Assembly: GCA_003541895.1 (NCBI GenBank)
Contig: DPLR01000168.1
Location: 1 to 5,205, forward strand
Length of the DNA stretch: 5,205 nucleotides
Direction: 5' to 3'
From: Cytophagales bacterium
GTDB lineage: Bacteria > Bacteroidota > Bacteroidia > Cytophagales > Cyclobacteriaceae
Shown piece after piece: positions 1-5,205 of this stretch (within the stretch, counting starts at the first letter, position 1; each line of letters opens with the position of its first letter). Made by a program: the position numbers and the translations under genes. The notes below the pieces were generated by a model that had not been told where the DNA came from, made no database searches, and saw only the letters and a program-made list of their open reading frames with translations.

Positions 1-479
1 CAGGAGATAGCCCCCTCTAAAATGGAAGGAGCGTTTTTGGTAGCATAATTGCCCATTAACACAGCCAGCATATCGCTAATGAATTTTCCGGCAGTAAATG
101 CTGGAATAATCAGATAAGGTTTCATGTTGGCCATTCCACCAGCTATGAACAGCGGAGTCGTAGGTAATGGCAGTAGGGAGTATGTGAAAATAGCTACCTG
201 ACCCTTCCATCCTTTCTCCTTTAACTTGCTACCTAAGAAACGGACGTCTTCATTTTTAGTGGGTTTAAATATGCGGCCTGCTACTTTTGGGATGTAGAGC
301 GTGAGCAAATATCTTCCAATAATAGAACCGGCAACTCCCACAACAATCACCAGCCAGATGTTCAAATCAAAATAGATTTGGAAAAAAATCATCACTACGA
401 ATGCCGGAGGTAAAGGCAAAGGCACAACATCAACCAGCAAGGACCCGATAAAGACAGAGAGATAATTTAAGCGATTCAT
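1..479 (-). CDS. VTT/DedA-like polytopic membrane protein, C-terminus cut by window edge
   Basis: An open frame of 159 codons starts at ATG 479-477 and is still open at base 1, so the C-terminus is missing. The start is well fixed: an in-frame TAG (485-483) lies two codons upstream. There is no Shine-Dalgarno sequence. The protein is hydrophobic, with likely membrane segments near residues 7-33, 39-63 and 94-115, and another beginning near 121. A charged stretch (residues 65-92, including FKPTKNEDVR) separates the two halves. The proline-rich first segment (VPLPLPPAF) and the later stretch YSLLPLPTTPLFIAGGMANM resemble the re-entrant helices of VTT/DedA (SNARE-associated) membrane proteins, which belong to a superfamily linked to lipid scrambling and envelope homeostasis. 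Family assignment is by recalled resemblance only. The substrate is unknown. It is separated from the lipoprotein upstream by 174 bases and probably has its own promoter. Confidence 0.72.
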   Translation of the reverse strand, partial: MNRLNYLSVFIGSLLVDVVPLPLPPAFVVMIFFQIYFDLNIWLVIVVGVAGSIIGRYLLTLYIPKVAGRIFKPTKNEDVRFLGSKLKEKGWKGQVAIFTYSLLPLPTTPLFIAGGMANMKPYLIIPAFTAGKFISDMLAVLMGNYATKNAPSILEGAIS

Positions 480-653
480 TTGCTAAGCATTTACGTCTTA
501 TGAAAACTAGAGATTGACAAATAAAGTAATAGATGTTATAAATGCACAAGCACGATTACAATTGGTTGAATGATTTCCATCATCCATTATTGGTTAATAT
601 AAGGTCTTATGATACGGCCTTATTAGTGGTCTTCTGGTTAATTGTAAATTGGC
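480..653. other. Intergenic spacer between lipoprotein gene and VTT-like gene, with two weak hairpins
   Basis: No gene is seen here. Read on the minus strand, two small stems follow the lipoprotein stop. One pairs 623-616 with 606-599 (ATAAGGCC against GACCTTAT, one mismatch, 9-base loop). The other pairs 585-579 with 574-568 (7 pairs with one G-U, loop GGAA of the GNRA type). Neither is followed by a T-run, so neither is a convincing intrinsic terminator. They could still mark the 3' end of the sigma operon transcript. Confidence 0.35.
518..549 (-). promoter_or_regulatory. Possible Bacteroidota housekeeping promoter for the VTT-like gene
   Basis: Bacteroidota primary-sigma promoters have TTG near -33 and TAnnTTTG near -7. 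On the minus strand TTG lies at 549-547, and after 21 bases TTTATTTG lies at 525-518, matching 7 of 8 positions. Transcription would start near 511, giving a leader of about 30 bases before ATG 479. The region is AT-rich, so a chance match is quite possible. Confidence 0.3.
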
Positions 654-1058
654 TCACTTTTGGTATTTCAACAGGGTTCCCTTGATTTGCTGCCCTTTGG
701 CATAACGGGTTCGCGCACCAAAAATTCCGAGGAAACCTCGCTTTAAGCCAACGCCTCCACCACCACCGCTGGTGTTTGAACCCGTTCTTGTTAATGAAAT
801 ATCATCGAAGATGATCGCGTCTGCGCCATGCTTCTTGCTTTTTCGGAGTAATTTATCTTGTACTTTTTCTGAGCGCTTTTTAGCTGTGACCTCATAAACT
901 ACTTTGCCCATGATTTCGTGTGGCTGCTTTACATCACTTTCGCGAAAATAAATTTCTACGTCCGTTGTGGGTGGGTAAGTGCGACCGTAATAGATTACCC
1001 GATTGCATGCGCTCAATAAAAAAGCGAAGACAATTAAATACGGCATTCTCTTATTCAT
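654..1058 (-). CDS. Small outer-envelope lipoprotein with a GADAII motif and glycine run
   Basis: The predicted 134-residue product has a lipoprotein signal: a basic start (MNKRM), a hydrophobic core and the lipobox LSAC, with Cys18 as the lipidation site. ATG 1058 is preferred. A GTG at 1076 in the same frame adds six residues that only lengthen the signal's n-region. After the Cys, a short segment (RTYPPTTDVEIYF) leads to IMGKVVYEV and then a basic helix ending KKHGADAIIFDDIS. That last pattern (alpha helix, G-A-D/N, hydrophobic strand) resembles small RcsF/YbjQ-like lipoprotein folds, but this is an inference. The C-terminal third is low complexity, with SGGGGGVG followed by a basic Gly/Arg stretch (LKRGFLGIFGARTRYAKGQ). 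It lies 55 bases downstream of the anti-sigma gene on the same strand, so it is probably its co-transcribed third gene. It may be an envelope stress reporter or a target of the sigma factor. The function is not known. Confidence 0.72.
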   Translation of the reverse strand: MNKRMPYLIVFAFLLSACNRVIYYGRTYPPTTDVEIYFRESDVKQPHEIMGKVVYEVTAKKRSEKVQDKLLRKSKKHGADAIIFDDISLTRTGSNTSGGGGGVGLKRGFLGIFGARTRYAKGQQIKGTLLKYQK

Positions 1059-1113
1059 AATTTTTTGGAATGCCACAATGTTACTGGTTCAGCACGAAAA
1101 TTCCTCAAGCGTT

Positions 1114-1638
1114 TTAAAAAATCATGTTTGATCGCTTTTGAAAAATAGGACGAAGGATAGTGCGATCAAGCAAAATAAAAGCGAGAATTAAGTTTACAAT
1201 AACAAAACCTCTGATAAACAATGTCATGTTAAAAGTAAATGTGGATGGCATTTTGACATTCTTAATATTAAGAGGAAGGTCTTTGAAGTTAAAATTGGTT
1301 TGGAGTTGATTTATTGTGTCAGTTGATAATAAACTCAGGGCAAGCAACGAAGCAATCAATAAACCAATGATCAATAGAAAACCATTCTTAGGCGAAAGAA
1401 AAACAGGTGATGCTTTTTTGTGAAGCCCCTTTATCACTTTTTCAGTGAAATTAGTTGAGGGCGTCAGTAAACTTGTTTCCCTTTTCAAAAACTCATGAAC
1501 TATTTCAAGTTCTCTTAACCGAACCTGATTTTCATTATTTTCATTAATAGATTCTTGGATGAAATCTGTTTCAGCCTCAGATAAATTGCCATCAAGGAAC
1601 TGAAGTAAAATATCGTCTGATAATTTTTTCTTTTCCAT
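1114..1638 (-). CDS. Probable membrane anti-sigma factor (no zinc-finger motif)
   Basis: This 174-residue protein begins four bases after the sigma factor stop, a position typical of the cognate anti-sigma factor. The N-terminal part (residues 1-80) is charged and helical (LSDDILLQFLDGNLSEAE). This opening matches the 'few residues, then hydrophobic D-G-x-L' pattern of Bacteroidota anti-sigma-like proteins. It lacks the HxxxCxxC signature of zinc-binding anti-sigma domains. Two hydrophobic segments follow, at about residues 86-105 and 138-159. With the N-terminus in the cytoplasm to bind sigma, only the loop of about 32 residues (106-137) would face the periplasm, and the basic tail (RTILRPIFQKRS) would return to the cytoplasm. 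The anti-sigma role rests on gene order, the N-terminal pattern and topology. No binding residue can be identified by eye. It is also possible that it is an uncharacterised membrane protein that is only co-transcribed. Confidence 0.75.
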   Translation of the reverse strand: MEKKKLSDDILLQFLDGNLSEAETDFIQESINENNENQVRLRELEIVHEFLKRETSLLTPSTNFTEKVIKGLHKKASPVFLSPKNGFLLIIGLLIASLLALSLLSTDTINQLQTNFNFKDLPLNIKNVKMPSTFTFNMTLFIRGFVIVNLILAFILLDRTILRPIFQKRSNMIF

Positions 1639-1642
1639 ACGT

Positions 1643-2203
1643 TTACAAATTTACAGCTTCTTCTTTCAAAATCTTCTTTAACTCATCGGCTATTCGCTGT
1701 CTTGCCCGATGAACCCTGACCTTAACGGTATTAATATTTTGGTTCAGCATTTCGGCAATTTCTTCAAGCGAATATTCTTTCATGTAATATAATTGTACCG
1801 CTAATCGATCGGCATCAGATAATTTTAAGAGCGCCTGGTTGATAAAAAATCGTTTGTCATCTTTTTTCATTTCTATGTCGGACCGATCACTGTATTCAAT
1901 AATTTGGTTTTCAATACTTTCAAATTGATTTCGATTCTTTCTTTTGTAGCTGATAGCCGTATTAAAAACTATTCGATAAAGCCAAGTGCTAAACTTTGCT
2001 TGTTTGTTGAAGTTGTTCAAATAACGAAATGCTTTAATAAATGCATCTTGTGCCGCTTCCTCTGCCTCACCTTTGTTCTGCAATATTTTTACGGCTATGG
2101 TAAAAGCATAGCTTTTATATTTATCAACCAATAAAGCATACGAAGCTTCATCGCCAGCCAATACACGATCAATCAATGAATATTCTTCTTGTGTTGTGAT
2201 CAC
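1643..2203 (-). CDS. ECF-type RNA polymerase sigma factor (sigma-70 family)
   Basis: This 186-residue protein has the standard two-domain ECF layout. Region 2 spans about residues 22-89. It includes the core-binding helix (LLVDKYKSYAFTIAVKIL), the acidic EEAAQDAFIKAF stretch, and the promoter-melting and -10 recognition helix (FSTWLYRIVFNTAISYKRK). Region 4 spans about residues 121-179, with the helix-turn-helix YSLEEIAEMLNQ then NTVKVRVHRARQRI that reads the -35 element. There is no region 1 or 3 and the length is normal for the group. The start is GTG at 2203-2201. An in-frame TAG at 2218-2216 rules out a longer form, and the sequence aligns from here in the way ECF proteins usually begin. 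AAAAGG lies only two bases from the start codon, too close to act as a Shine-Dalgarno. It redirects RNA polymerase in the cytoplasm and is probably held by the membrane protein encoded four bases downstream. Its target promoters are unknown, and autoregulation is plausible. Confidence 0.95.
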   Translation of the reverse strand: MITTQEEYSLIDRVLAGDEASYALLVDKYKSYAFTIAVKILQNKGEAEEAAQDAFIKAFRYLNNFNKQAKFSTWLYRIVFNTAISYKRKNRNQFESIENQIIEYSDRSDIEMKKDDKRFFINQALLKLSDADRLAVQLYYMKEYSLEEIAEMLNQNINTVKVRVHRARQRIADELKKILKEEAVNL

Positions 2204-2322
2204 GGCCTTTTGACGCTAGTATCTTAAATCAAGTTACATATTATTGCAATTGTTTTTTATGGCCCACTGTAACCGTAATCAAAAACGCTGCGTCATAGAG
2301 CCAAAACTAAAATAGAAAAATT
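2204..2322. promoter_or_regulatory. Divergent control region between the sigma factor and DUF6249-like genes
   Basis: This 119-base AT-rich stretch must hold promoters for both directions. GTTACA occurs once on each strand, facing outward-transcribed genes: 2233-2238 on plus and 2273-2268 on minus (plus strand TGTAAC). The copies are 29 bases apart, with ATTGCAAT (2243-2250) between them. They could be -35 elements or an operator, but two six-base words in 119 bases can arise by chance. TATTATTG (2239-2246, plus) matches TAnnTTTG at 7 of 8 positions but has no TTG at the proper distance. No Shine-Dalgarno precedes either gene. Confidence 0.4.
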
Positions 2323-2661
2323 ATGGCACCAGCAATTATTGGAACCCTCGTACCGATCGTGTTTCTGATTGGATTGTTTATCACCATCGTTTATGTGCGC
2401 AAATTCGAAAACCTTGAGCGTATGAATATTATTGATAAAGGTCTCGATCCTCACATTTTCAAAAAGGAAAGTTCGACCGCACCTACGCTTCGGTTGGCTT
2501 TACTCTTAATTGGATCTGGTATTGGTTTATTTATTGCTTACTTCCTTGACTATTCTTGGAACACAGAAGAAGTGGGCTACTTTTCAATGATCTTCATTTT
2601 TGGTGGTATAGGCTTGGGCCTTGCTTACATCATCGAAGAACGAAAATTGAAAGGGAAGTAG
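2323..2661 (+). CDS. DUF6249-like small three-helix inner-membrane protein
   Basis: The 112-residue product has three hydrophobic segments: residues 5-25, about 55-75, and about 85-104. The first helix is followed by a cytoplasmic-type segment (YVRKFENLERMNIIDKGLDPHIFKK). Its 'ERM-x-IIDKGLDP' pattern is the hallmark I recall for DUF6249 proteins, which commonly continue with LxLGLLLIGxGxGL. Here the second helix reads LRLALLLIGSGIGLFIAY and the third FIFGGIGLGLAYIIEERK, a close fit. The function of the family is unknown. The start ATG is preceded by an A-rich stretch and no Shine-Dalgarno, as is usual in Bacteroidota. Two TAG stops stand in tandem (2659-2664). It is divergent from the sigma factor gene, a pairing that I recall from other Bacteroidota. 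A regulatory or stress link with that operon is plausible but not shown. Confidence 0.85.
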   Translation: MAPAIIGTLVPIVFLIGLFITIVYVRKFENLERMNIIDKGLDPHIFKKESSTAPTLRLALLLIGSGIGLFIAYFLDYSWNTEEVGYFSMIFIFGGIGLGLAYIIEERKLKGK

Positions 2662-2670
2662 TAGGCTTTA

Positions 2671-2718
2671 AGAGTTAATCGTTATTCGTTACTCTATAAC
2701 GGATAACGATTAACCTCT
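2671..2718. repeat. Long palindrome of 7-base units between convergent genes; possible bidirectional terminator or dispersed repeat
   Basis: Arms 2674-2691 and 2697-2714 are 18 bases each and complementary at 17 positions, with the remaining pair a G-T wobble. The loop is five bases (CTCTA, 2692-2696). Three more pairs (2671-2673 with 2716-2718) form past a one-base bulge. Each arm is built from near-identical heptamers: TCGTTAT/TCGTTAC on the left and ATAACGG/ATAACGA on the right. The right arm includes the TAA stop of the metallophosphoesterase gene (plus-strand bases 2710-2712). No T-run follows on either strand, so it is not a classical intrinsic terminator. It could stop or protect both converging transcripts. 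Confidence 0.7.
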
Positions 2719-3954
2719 AGTGAGTTCAATAATCGTTAACTCTGGAGGCATACCAATTCTGCCAGGGTAGCCGAGAAAACCAAAGCCACGATTCACATAT
2801 AAATACTGTTCTTGATTTTGATAAAGCCCTGCCCATTGTTTAAAGATATATTGGCTTGGACTCCATTTCACGTTTGCAATCTCTACACCAAATTGAAATC
2901 CGTGGGTGTGCCCAGAAAGCGTAAGATCAATGTCGTTGTATTTAGGTCTAACTATGGCATCCCAACTGGTAGGGTCATGTGAGAGCAAAATTTTGGTTGA
3001 AGCTTCTTCCGTTCCTCTGTAGGCTTGATCTAATTTTCCATACTTCGAAAATCTTCCAGCACCCCAATTTTCAATACCGATAATTGCTAGTGGATCTCCG
3101 CTTAGTTTGATGATCCGATTTTCATTCATCAATAAATCATAGCCCAACAGTCGATGCGCCTCCATCAAGTCTTTGAAATTTTTTTCTTTGGCTTCCTTCG
3201 TTTCCCACGAACGGTAATCGCCATAATCATGATTGCCTGTAATTGAAAATACTCCGAGCGGAGCTTTCACCTTTTCAAAGATCGGAATGTAGTCTTTTAC
3301 CTCAGCAGATTCATTGTTTACCAAATCGCCTGTGAAGAAAATCAAGTCAGGCTTTTCTTTCATCAACATTTCAACACCACCTTTTACTGCGGTTTTATTC
3401 CAAAAACTCCCAGAATGAATATCAGAGATTTGACCAATACGAAGCCCGTCAAATGATTTTGGAAGGTTGGGAAGCTTAATTTTTTGATGCTGGATTCGAT
3501 AGTCGTGTGCGCCAGTGATCACTCCGTAAACAGAAAGCCCAATAGGCACGGCCGAAGCTACAAGTGCAGCCTGTGATAAAAATTCTGAACGCGTGATAGG
3601 TGCTCCTGGTAAAGAATCTTTTTTTGAGAAATAATTAATAACAAGGCGGACACCACGCTGAATGTCATCAACAAAAAGGAAGAGAACCGCAAATAATTTT
3701 GAGAAATAGAGGATGGCCGATCCCGCAATGACATAAATCCGTAAGTAATCAGTTCCTCTGTAAGGATCGCTAAGTGCCCACCAAGTTAGCCCAAGAATAG
3801 CGATTACTGTTGGTATCCAATATCCATAACGAAGAAACATTTTCCATTGGGGCGACCATTGGGAGCTTACATTTATTACCGCCTGAAAAACGTAAGCATC
3901 GATGGCTAAAAAAAGGATGATGAAAATAATAAGTGTCATGATTCGTGCAGTCAT
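2710..3954 (-). CDS. Membrane-anchored metallophosphoesterase (YkuE/YaeI type)
   Basis: This 414-residue protein has a calcineurin-like metallophosphoesterase domain from about residue 168 to the end, with every metal-binding motif present. These are DIH (Asp178, His180), GDL (Asp210), GNHD (Asn241, His242), SHDP (His326) and GHTH (His349, His351). A two-metal site hydrolysing a phosphoester is therefore expected. Related YkuE/YaeI-type proteins act on lipid-linked or membrane substrates, but the substrate here is unknown. Residues 1-100 hold three likely membrane helices (about 5-27, 43-61 and 71-94). A fourth hydrophobic stretch (about 124-147) follows TRSEFLSQAALVAS, which looks like a Tat motif that has lost its second arginine. 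The catalytic domain is thus probably anchored outside the cytoplasm. The start ATG (3954) directly follows the T-run of the upstream terminator. ATG at 3939 (codon 6, MTLIIF) is an equally possible start. The stop lies within the downstream palindrome. Confidence 0.93.
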   Translation of the reverse strand: MTARIMTLIIFIILFLAIDAYVFQAVINVSSQWSPQWKMFLRYGYWIPTVIAILGLTWWALSDPYRGTDYLRIYVIAGSAILYFSKLFAVLFLFVDDIQRGVRLVINYFSKKDSLPGAPITRSEFLSQAALVASAVPIGLSVYGVITGAHDYRIQHQKIKLPNLPKSFDGLRIGQISDIHSGSFWNKTAVKGGVEMLMKEKPDLIFFTGDLVNNESAEVKDYIPIFEKVKAPLGVFSITGNHDYGDYRSWETKEAKEKNFKDLMEAHRLLGYDLLMNENRIIKLSGDPLAIIGIENWGAGRFSKYGKLDQAYRGTEEASTKILLSHDPTSWDAIVRPKYNDIDLTLSGHTHGFQFGVEIANVKWSPSQYIFKQWAGLYQNQEQYLYVNRGFGFLGYPGRIGMPPELTIIELTRG

Positions 3955-3990
3955 AAAAAAAGATCGTCTTGAGATTACAAGACGATCTTT
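3955..3990 (-). terminator. Intrinsic terminator of the RND pump gene
   Basis: On the minus strand, arm 3990-3978 (AAAGATCGTCTTG) pairs perfectly over 13 bases with arm 3971-3959 (CAAGACGATCTTT). The loop is six bases (TAATCT). It is followed by a run of seven T (3961-3955), three of which belong to the stem. It lies 13 bases after the stop of the RND gene. This is a textbook rho-independent terminator for leftward transcription. The last T is adjacent to the ATG of the next gene. Confidence 0.93.
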
Positions 3991-4003
3991 AAATAAAATT
4001 ATT

Positions 4004-5205
4004 TTAACCCAGAGCTACAGAACTTGGAACTTCACTTTCTATTGGTTCTACTTTCTTTTTAAACACTCGCTCTCTTAATTTGGTAAATAGCAAATACATT
4101 ACCGGAACGAGCACAAGCGTGAGGAATGTACCAAAGATCAACCCGAAGATCATAGTCCACGCTAAAGGACTCCAGAATGCAACATTATCGCCACCAAAGT
4201 AAATGTGTGGATTCAATTCAGTAAATAATGTGACAAAGTCAATGTTCAAACCAACACCCAGCGGGATTAATCCGATCGTTGCAGCGGTTGTGGTCAGCAT
4301 CACAGGTGTCATCCTGGTTTTTGCTGCTTCAGTAATGGCTTCTTTCAATGGAAGGCCTTGCGAGCGGAGTAGGTCAGTAAATTCAACAAGTAAAATTCCG
4401 TTTCGAACAACCAAGCCTGCAAGGGCCATTATACCAATTCCTGTCATTACGATGGATATCTCTAATTTGAAAAGAGAGAAGCCAATCAATACCCCTATTA
4501 TACTGAATAAAATTTCGGAGAGAATAATCATGGGCTTGCTAATAGAATTGAATTGCAATACAAGAATCATGGTTATCATGGCGAAAGCAAGACCGAACGC
4601 AACAACCAAAAAGGAAGAAGTCTCGGCTTGATCTTCTTGAGCTCCGGTCATCTTAATAGTTACGTCATCTGGAACTGAGAACGAGGTAATTTTTGATTTG
4701 ATTTTATCAACCACTTCGTTTTCGTTAAACCCACCTAAAACGTTTGAAGATATACTAACAACACGCTTTTGATTGATCCTTTTTATACCTGCATAGCTGT
4801 TTGAATATTCTACAGTAGCAAAAGAAGAGAGGGGTACCTGACGCACCTGTCCACCCATACTCATATCGCGATAGGTGATGGGCAATCCTAACAACGCGTT
4901 TACATCATTGCGTTGACTTTTTAAAATTCTTAATTCGATTGGATAATCATCGTTTTCATCGCGGAAGCGCGACACCTCGGCACCGAACACAGCAGTGCCT
5001 AATGCGCGGCCAATATCCGTTGTTGATATTCCTTCACGGTTTGCTTTTTCACGATCGATGTTAATTCTGATTTCAGGCTTATCGCTCTGAAAATCCGATT
5101 TCAATTCTTCTACGCCTGGAATTTGAAGTGAGTCAAGATATTTTTTCAATCGGCTTGAAGTGCTAACGAGCTTCTCAAAATTCTCGGCAGCAATTTCCAC
5201 TTTGT
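4004..5205 (-). CDS. RND-family efflux pump inner-membrane subunit, C-terminal part (N-terminus beyond window)
   Basis: The frame is open through the right edge. About 399 residues are visible, roughly the last 40% of a protein that is usually over 1,000 residues. The GTG at 5200 is an internal codon, not a start. The fragment begins in the periplasmic part. It runs through the docking (DC-like) subdomain (FEKLVSTSSRLKKYLDSLQ to VFGAEVSRFRDENDD), then the porter segment ending near DDVTIKMTGAQEDQ. Helices 8-12 follow, at about residues 195-217, 221-243, 249-273, 297-317 and 349-373, counted from the GTG. The signatures VVRNGILLVEF and TRMTPVMLTTTAATIGLIPLG are diagnostic of AcrB/CusA-type pumps. 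Arg266 occupies the place of AcrB Lys940 in the proton relay. The loop between helices 11 and 12 (ELNPHIYFGGDNVAFWSPLAW) is a form I recall from Bacteroidota homologues. It should work with an adaptor and an outer-membrane channel, probably encoded to the right. Whether it exports drugs or metals cannot be told here. Confidence 0.93.
   Translation of the reverse strand, partial: KVEIAAENFEKLVSTSSRLKKYLDSLQIPGVEELKSDFQSDKPEIRINIDREKANREGISTTDIGRALGTAVFGAEVSRFRDENDDYPIELRILKSQRNDVNALLGLPITYRDMSMGGQVRQVPLSSFATVEYSNSYAGIKRINQKRVVSISSNVLGGFNENEVVDKIKSKITSFSVPDDVTIKMTGAQEDQAETSSFLVVAFGLAFAMITMILVLQFNSISKPMIILSEILFSIIGVLIGFSLFKLEISIVMTGIGIMALAGLVVRNGILLVEFTDLLRSQGLPLKEAITEAAKTRMTPVMLTTTAATIGLIPLGVGLNIDFVTLFTELNPHIYFGGDNVAFWSPLAWTMIFGLIFGTFLTLVLVPVMYLLFTKLRERVFKKKVEPIESEVPSSVALG

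Noticed and set aside
568..623. Hairpins as intrinsic terminator of the sigma operon
   Set aside because: The stems are short, one has a mismatch on the transcribed strand, and neither is followed by a T-run.
1059..1076. GTG 1076 as start of the lipoprotein gene
   Set aside because: ATG 1058 gives a compact standard lipoprotein signal (Cys18). The GTG form only adds six residues. It cannot be fully excluded.
1904..2134. Plus-strand open frame of 76 codons
   Set aside because: It lies wholly inside the sigma factor gene on the other strand, and its translation has no recognisable domain. The antisense frame is explained by the coding sequence.
2239..2246. TATTATTG as a -7 promoter box for the DUF6249-like gene
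   Set aside because: The nearest upstream TTG (2210-2212) is 26 bases away, longer than the usual spacing, and the region is AT-rich.
4203..4631. Plus-strand open frame of 142 codons
   Set aside because: It is antisense to the clearly coding RND helices. Its composition is a mirror of them and it has no family signature.
5198..5200. GTG as start of the RND gene
   Set aside because: The protein begins in the middle of the periplasmic domain at this point and the frame is open to the window edge, so the true start is outside.

Overview
This window looks like ordinary chromosomal DNA from a member of the Bacteroidota, probably Cytophagales-like. The evidence is AT-rich intergenic DNA, starts without Shine-Dalgarno sequences, a DUF6249-type small membrane protein divergent from an ECF sigma factor, and an RND pump C-terminus carrying a loop that I recall from Bacteroidota homologues. 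The phylum assignment comes from recalled family resemblance, not from a search.

Layout from left to right. Bases 1-479 (minus) hold most of a VTT/DedA-like membrane protein that runs off the left edge. A 174-base spacer (480-653) has a possible Bacteroidota-type promoter for it and two weak hairpins. Bases 654-2203 (minus) form a compact cluster read leftward: an ECF sigma factor, a two-helix membrane protein that is probably its anti-sigma factor (4 bases downstream), and a small lipoprotein. A 119-base divergent region (2204-2322) separates the sigma gene from a plus-strand three-helix DUF6249-like protein (2323-2661). That gene converges on a minus-strand membrane-anchored metallophosphoesterase (2710-3954), and a long palindrome made of 7-base units lies between them. 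Bases 4004-5205 (minus) are the C-terminal part of an RND efflux pump inner-membrane subunit that runs off the right edge. It is followed by a textbook intrinsic terminator whose T-run touches the start codon of the metallophosphoesterase.

How the genes work together. The sigma factor, anti-sigma factor and lipoprotein are plausibly one envelope-stress regulatory operon. The divergent DUF6249 gene may share its control region. The RND pump ends a transcription unit whose other members (adaptor, outer-membrane channel) would lie beyond the right edge. The terminator marks the metallophosphoesterase as a separate unit. Most encoded products are membrane or envelope proteins.

I did not find a clear undescribed system. 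The points most worth a second look are the terminator abutting a start codon, the heptamer palindrome, and the sigma/anti-sigma/lipoprotein cluster. No RNA gene, insertion sequence, CRISPR array or replication origin is visible.
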